DNA of 14,111 bases, from positions 1 through 14,111 of the forward strand of contig JACVCQ010000003.1 in the NCBI GenBank assembly GCA_016741945.1, read 5' to 3'. The translations under genes and the position numbers were made by a program. This DNA comes from Chitinophagaceae bacterium (GTDB lineage Bacteria; Bacteroidota; Bacteroidia; Chitinophagales; Chitinophagaceae). Positions 11,501-14,111 of the stretch are shown one piece after another (the first letter of the stretch is position 1; each line of letters opens with the position of its first letter). Below the pieces are notes generated by a model. That model searched no databases. It worked only from the letters and a program-made list of their open reading frames with translations, and was not told the origin of the DNA.

Positions 11501-14111
11501 CACTAATTGCCTCATTTGTACATGATCCAGATTGTTTTACTACTACTCTAACACCAAAACTATTTTGAACATTGGTAAAAGATACAGTATTACTTGTTTG
11601 AGTAACATCTATCCAAGTGTTATTATCAGCAGGAGTTAAATTGTATTGCCATTTTTGAATTGCACCAATAATGCCGGAAGTTGATATAGAAACTGTTGCA
11701 CCTTGACAAACATTGATAACCGATGCAGATAATGTACCTGCGTTGGGATTATTATATATAGTAATTGTAACAGTTGGAGAAAGAACCGAGCATGCACCAC
11801 TAGTGACTCTCCTACGATAATAAGTAGTTGTTGTTAATACAGGGGGCTGATAATCTTTAGTATTTGTACCAGTAATAGTATTCCATGTACTATTATTGGT
11901 TGAACTTTCCCATTGATAGGTATAAGAGCCATTACCGCCTGTTGGTAATTGACCTACTAATAACGCAGTTGGATTGCCTTCACAAATTTGCTGATCAGTT
12001 GAAATAGAAAAGTTGGTTAATGCAGGTAAAACTGTAATGGTAACGGTATTACCGGAAATAAGTGTACAGGCACCGCTACTCACTATTCTGCGATATGATG
12101 TTGATAAGGAAATTGCCCCCGGATTATAAGAGCTGTTATTTCCATTTGAGGGTACATTGGTCCATGATGCACCATTATCTGTTGAAAACTGCCATTGATA
12201 GGCCAGTGTTCCGCTTCCTCCTACAACGTTAGTTCCTGTGAGTGTATTTGCTGAAGATCCAATACAAATAGTTTGATCGCTGGAAATCGTATTGTTGGAT
12301 AATGCAGGCGTAACAACAACGGCAACACTTGACGAAACAACATTACAAACACCACTTGTAACGCGTCTTCTGAAATAGGTAGTTGAACTAATGGCTGTTG
12401 GTTGGTAGTCTTGTAGTGTTGCGCCAAGAATTGTAGACCAAGTGCTGTTATTGGTTGAACTTTCCCATTGATAACTATATGAGCCATTGCCACCTGTTGG
12501 TAATTGACCTGTTAATAAGGCTACTGGGCTTCCTTGACAAATTGTTTGTGGACTTCCTATGCCAGTATTCGCTAATGAGGGTACTACTGTAATAGTAATA
12601 GAATTAGAGGTTGAATTACAGGCGCCGCTAGAAACTTGTCGTCTATAAGTAGTTGTAGTACTAATTAGCCCAGGGTTATAAGACAAGGATGTACCTCCGC
12701 TAGGTACATTGGACCAAGAAGCACCGCCGTTCGTAGAAAACTCCCATTGGTAAATAAATGAACCTGTACCACCTGTTGGTGTCCCAATAAGGCTCGTAGG
12801 GTTTGTTCCGGCACAAATAGTTTGGTCTGTTGTAATAGTATTATTTGAGATTGCATTGGTAACATTTACAGTAATTGCAGAAGAGTTGCTTCTACATGTA
12901 AATGCATTTGTTTGCGTAACATAATAAGTAGTAGTACCTGCAATAGCGGTACTTGGTGTAGGAGCGGTAGTAGAGCCGCCTGTTAATCCGCTATTATTAT
13001 ACCATAAAACAGTATTTCCGGGAACTGTAGATGCAGTGAGAGTAGACGGTGTTGCATTTAGGCAATATGCAACAGGACTTGTTACACCCGGCGCTGTAGG
13101 TCTTGGGTTTACTGTTATTGTAAACGAATTTGGAGGGCCGACACAGCCCCCGGCAGAAGGAGTAACTGAAATGGTGGAAACCACTGGGGAACTTGTATTA
13201 TTTACTGCTGTAAATGCATTAATAGTAGCTGTATTTCCGGAGCTAGCTAATCCGATCGATGTCAGATTGTTTGCCCATGCAAAAGTTGTTCCTGTAACAT
13301 TACCAGTAAATGTGAATGATCCAACGGATGTGCCAGTACATATTTCCTGATTAGCAGGTACTGTAGCATTAGGTATTGGTCTAATTTCAATAGATCGTGT
13401 TACTGTTGTTGTACCACATTCATTTGTAACATCTAACTGTATTGTATAAGTTCCCGGTGTAGCATAACTAATACTACCTGGTGAGGCACTCGTTGAGCTA
13501 GCCGGACTACCACCTGTAAAAGTCCAACTATATGTGGGCGTAGTGGTAGCATTACAATTAGCAACCGTTGCAGAAGGTGAAATAGAACCTACACAAATGG
13601 ATGTGGGAATACTATTTAATGTTACAGTAGGTTTTGATTTTACAGTAATAGTTCTTGTTGCAGCTGTTGAAACACAACCACCCGGACTTGTTACAACCAA
13701 ACTGATTGTATAGGTTCCGGGGTTAACAAAAGAGAATTCCGGATTTTGAGAAGTGCTACTACTACCTGTTACATAATTAAATAAAGAAGTAGATGGAGTA
13801 CATCCGGAAGCTGCTGAATAGGAAACACTCCAGTTATAGGTATTAACACCACAAGATGGAGTAGGACTTGTGTTTGTAGTTTTTACTAAAAGATTGTTAC
13901 AGCCTGTGGTTTGATCAATATTAAAAGAGGCTGTTGGTATAGCATTAACGCAAATTGTTTTTGTTATCTCTGAAGCTCCACAAGTATTATTTCCGGTTCG
14001 TAGTTTTATACTGTAAGTTCCTGGTGTCGTAAAGTTTAGTGTAGGGTTCGTTGATCCAGATATCCAAAATGAAGGATCATTTGAGCCATTGTCGTTTCCA
14101 AGCGTTCCTGA
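8577..14111 (-). CDS. Giant T9SS type B secreted adhesin-like protein, N-terminus beyond window
   Basis: At least 1844 aa are visible. The frame is open to the right edge and runs through the TTG at 13700, so the true start lies outside. The protein is Thr/Ser/Asn-rich and built of Ig-like and PKD-like repeats. It has a PKD-like unit near the left end of the protein (TYSWTFTGG with PGTYTIQLDV), many Ig-like units with paired cysteines (e.g. TICxG with SSGAC), then WNFGDG at about 1368 and 1447, WDFGDG at about 1535, and a degenerate VWNFSSG at about 1618. The last 98 residues are the CHU/gliding-motility-associated C-terminal domain: VFIPNVFTPDGDGLNDVL, FRIFNRWGGVVFE, GWDGLINGK, PDVYIYTCEVIC and KGNITLFK. 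This is the signal for T9SS export. The protein should end up on, or be released from, the cell surface and could act in adhesion or gliding. It heads the cluster with the PorP/SprF gene. Confidence 0.93.
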   Translation of the reverse strand, partial: SGTLGNDNGSNDPSFWISGSTNPTLNFTTPGTYSIKLRTGNNTCGASEITKTICVNAIPTASFNIDQTTGCNNLLVKTTNTSPTPSCGVNTYNWSVSYSAASGCTPSTSLFNYVTGSSSTSQNPEFSFVNPGTYTISLVVTSPGGCVSTAATRTITVKSKPTVTLNSIPTSICVGSISPSATVANCNATTTPTYSWTFTGGSPASSTSASPGSISYATPGTYTIQLDVTNECGTTTVTRSIEIRPIPNATVPANQEICTGTSVGSFTFTGNVTGTTFAWANNLTSIGLASSGNTATINAFTAVNNTSSPVVSTISVTPSAGGCVGPPNSFTITVNPRPTAPGVTSPVAYCLNATPSTLTASTVPGNTVLWYNNSGLTGGSTTAPTPSTAIAGTTTYYVTQTNAFTCRSNSSAITVNVTNAISNNTITTDQTICAGTNPTSLIGTPTGGTGSFIYQWEFSTNGGASWSNVPSGGTSLSYNPGLISTTTTYRRQVSSGACNSTSNSITITVVPSLANTGIGSPQTICQGSPVALLTGQLPTGGNGSYSYQWESSTNNSTWSTILGATLQDYQPTAISSTTYFRRRVTSGVCNVVSSSVAVVVTPALSNNTISSDQTICIGSSANTLTGTNVVGGSGTLAYQWQFSTDNGASWTNVPSNGNNSSYNPGAISLSTSYRRIVSSGACTLISGNTVTITVLPALTNFSISTDQQICEGNPTALLVGQLPTGGNGSYTYQWESSTNNSTWNTITGTNTKDYQPPVLTTTTYYRRRVTSGACSVLSPTVTITIYNNPNAGTLSASVINVCQGATVSISTSGIIGAIQKWQYNLTPADNNTWIDVTQTSNTVSFTNVQNSFGVRVVVKQSGSCTNEAISAVTQVNTSPTTVAGVTSGNATVCITGNSGTINLSGQTGSVIRWERSTNNGSSWATVNNTTTSLNYSNLTTTTLYRAVVQSGVCPQVNSTASTITVVPAVTPSNAGIDQRLCNQTQATLNGNAPSFGTGVWSQVSGSTVTITNPSLRNTTITGLQPGQTYRFSWVITGPGACPSSSDDVEIVNTPAMTSATAGSDKIVCAFTSGNDSVSLAGNSLLNPTFETGTWTLLSSVPAGSSSTIRNPNSPTSVFMFNRSGTYRLVWSISNNACATTRDTTEVIVFDKPITGPLVASASKACVGNDILIAAGNSFRGVVSKWQYSFNPAIPSTWIDTSVNSTTINFLNVQKSFSARIISISAGVSRGCNLSDTSVIPIEVVPEFNNIIDTTDLTVCPGQAVAIAGQLPIGAYNVFDYQWQQSKDGKTDWVDIPGQTGANLNTTPLSTIYVRRLVIVSPCIKASSLAYIFVRPSVGNFLMSDSVGTCFPFDVTFTNLVLPSSKTTWNFGDGAFNEGDVVSHTYRSTGTFQVVMTAQYPGGCRFEATRTVTITGPKGIFQHNITPVCLNDAARFEVAAPGVDSIRWNFGDGNVRVSTEKIVSHKYAAAGPYFPTVDLLAGPEGKCRSRLNGIDSIRVDNVTGRFTNTIEQACGNTIVAFTDRSTAFYGVKSIQWDFGDGNSSNNRNPIHTYNAPSTWQVRQITEGNSGCKDTIRRSIPITIWDIPKVNTNKDSIACVGQVVPFAANVFSLDPIKSTVWNFSSGSTVTTLNAPTVYQFPGNYLTVFVVTTIHNCSDTVRLPIRVFPSLSIDLGPDKLLPTGTLLPLNSTITNGPVAEWEWKPNNDINCSTCPLPIATIKNNITYTVKGVTANGCMATDSINIKVFCERAQVFIPNVFTPDGDGLNDVLIVRASGIRSIKSFRIFNRWGGVVFERSNFQPNDKSQGWDGLINGKKAPPDVYIYTCEVICENNTSYPYKGNITLFK
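11757..12281 (-). repeat. Second copy of a two-domain (A-B) tandem unit in the adhesin
   Basis: This encodes one A-type Ig-like unit (YQWQFSTDNGASWTNVPS, ending SSGAC) and one B-type unit (YQWESSTNNSTWNTI, ending RRRVTSGAC). Both match the preceding block at a spacing of about 552-555 bases. In the B unit, 23 consecutive bases starting at 11896 are identical to those at 12451, and the flanks are nearly identical. Confidence 0.7.
12282..12830 (-). repeat. First copy of the two-domain (A-B) tandem unit in the adhesin
   Basis: This encodes the A unit (YQWEFSTNGGASWSNVPS, ending SSGAC) followed by the B unit (YQWESSTNNSTWSTI, ending RRRVTSGVC). Neighbouring A and B units differ from each other more than each differs from its counterpart about 184 residues away. 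The repeat therefore arose by duplicating a two-domain block, not single domains. The DNA-level similarity indicates a fairly recent event or continuing homogenisation. Confidence 0.7.

Noticed and set aside
13698..13700. TTG as the start of the large surface protein
   Set aside because: The frame continues without a stop to base 14111, and the upstream residues (NPGTYTISL) complete a typical PKD-like strand, so the TTG is internal.

Overview
The window looks like chromosomal DNA from a low-GC member of the Bacteroidota, possibly Chitinophagaceae or a relative (an inference from gene style, not proven). The main evidence is a giant surface protein ending in a type IX secretion (T9SS) type B sorting domain, followed directly by a PorP/SprF-family outer-membrane protein. 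Start codons also have A-rich leaders without clear Shine-Dalgarno sequences, and there are TAnnTTTG-like promoter elements.

Left part (1-1069). A likely terminator opens the window. It is followed by a MntA-like nucleotidyltransferase antitoxin gene broken by one in-frame stop, with no HepT partner after it. A 570-base gene-free stretch then holds a perfect 15-bp palindrome, a degenerate 11-nt tandem repeat, and two copies of a leader-like element exactly 176 bp apart. Each copy has a GC-rich hairpin whose paired bases co-vary between copies, plus a conserved CTAGGTTTGT block. The second copy lies just upstream of a 253-aa protein of unrecognised function (1070-1831, + strand).

Middle part (1832-7229). 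Terminators for converging genes lie back to back at 1879-1920 (+) and 1945-1980 (-). On the minus strand is a 1601-aa protein joining a DnaQ-like exonuclease domain, a RecQ-type SF2 helicase and a UvrD-type SF1 helicase. A 68-aa Cys/His-rich small protein follows it on the same strand.

Right part (7380-14111, all minus strand). A compact cluster reads, in transcription order: an incomplete protein of at least 1844 aa with Ig-like/PKD repeats and a T9SS type B C-terminal domain; a PorP/SprF-family protein 6 nt downstream; and a 41-aa single-span membrane peptide another 6 nt downstream. The likely arrangement is a cell-surface adhesin made with its own secretion partner. The adhesin's 5' end lies beyond the right edge, because the frame stays open to base 14111.

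No tRNA, rRNA, CRISPR array or transposase gene was seen.
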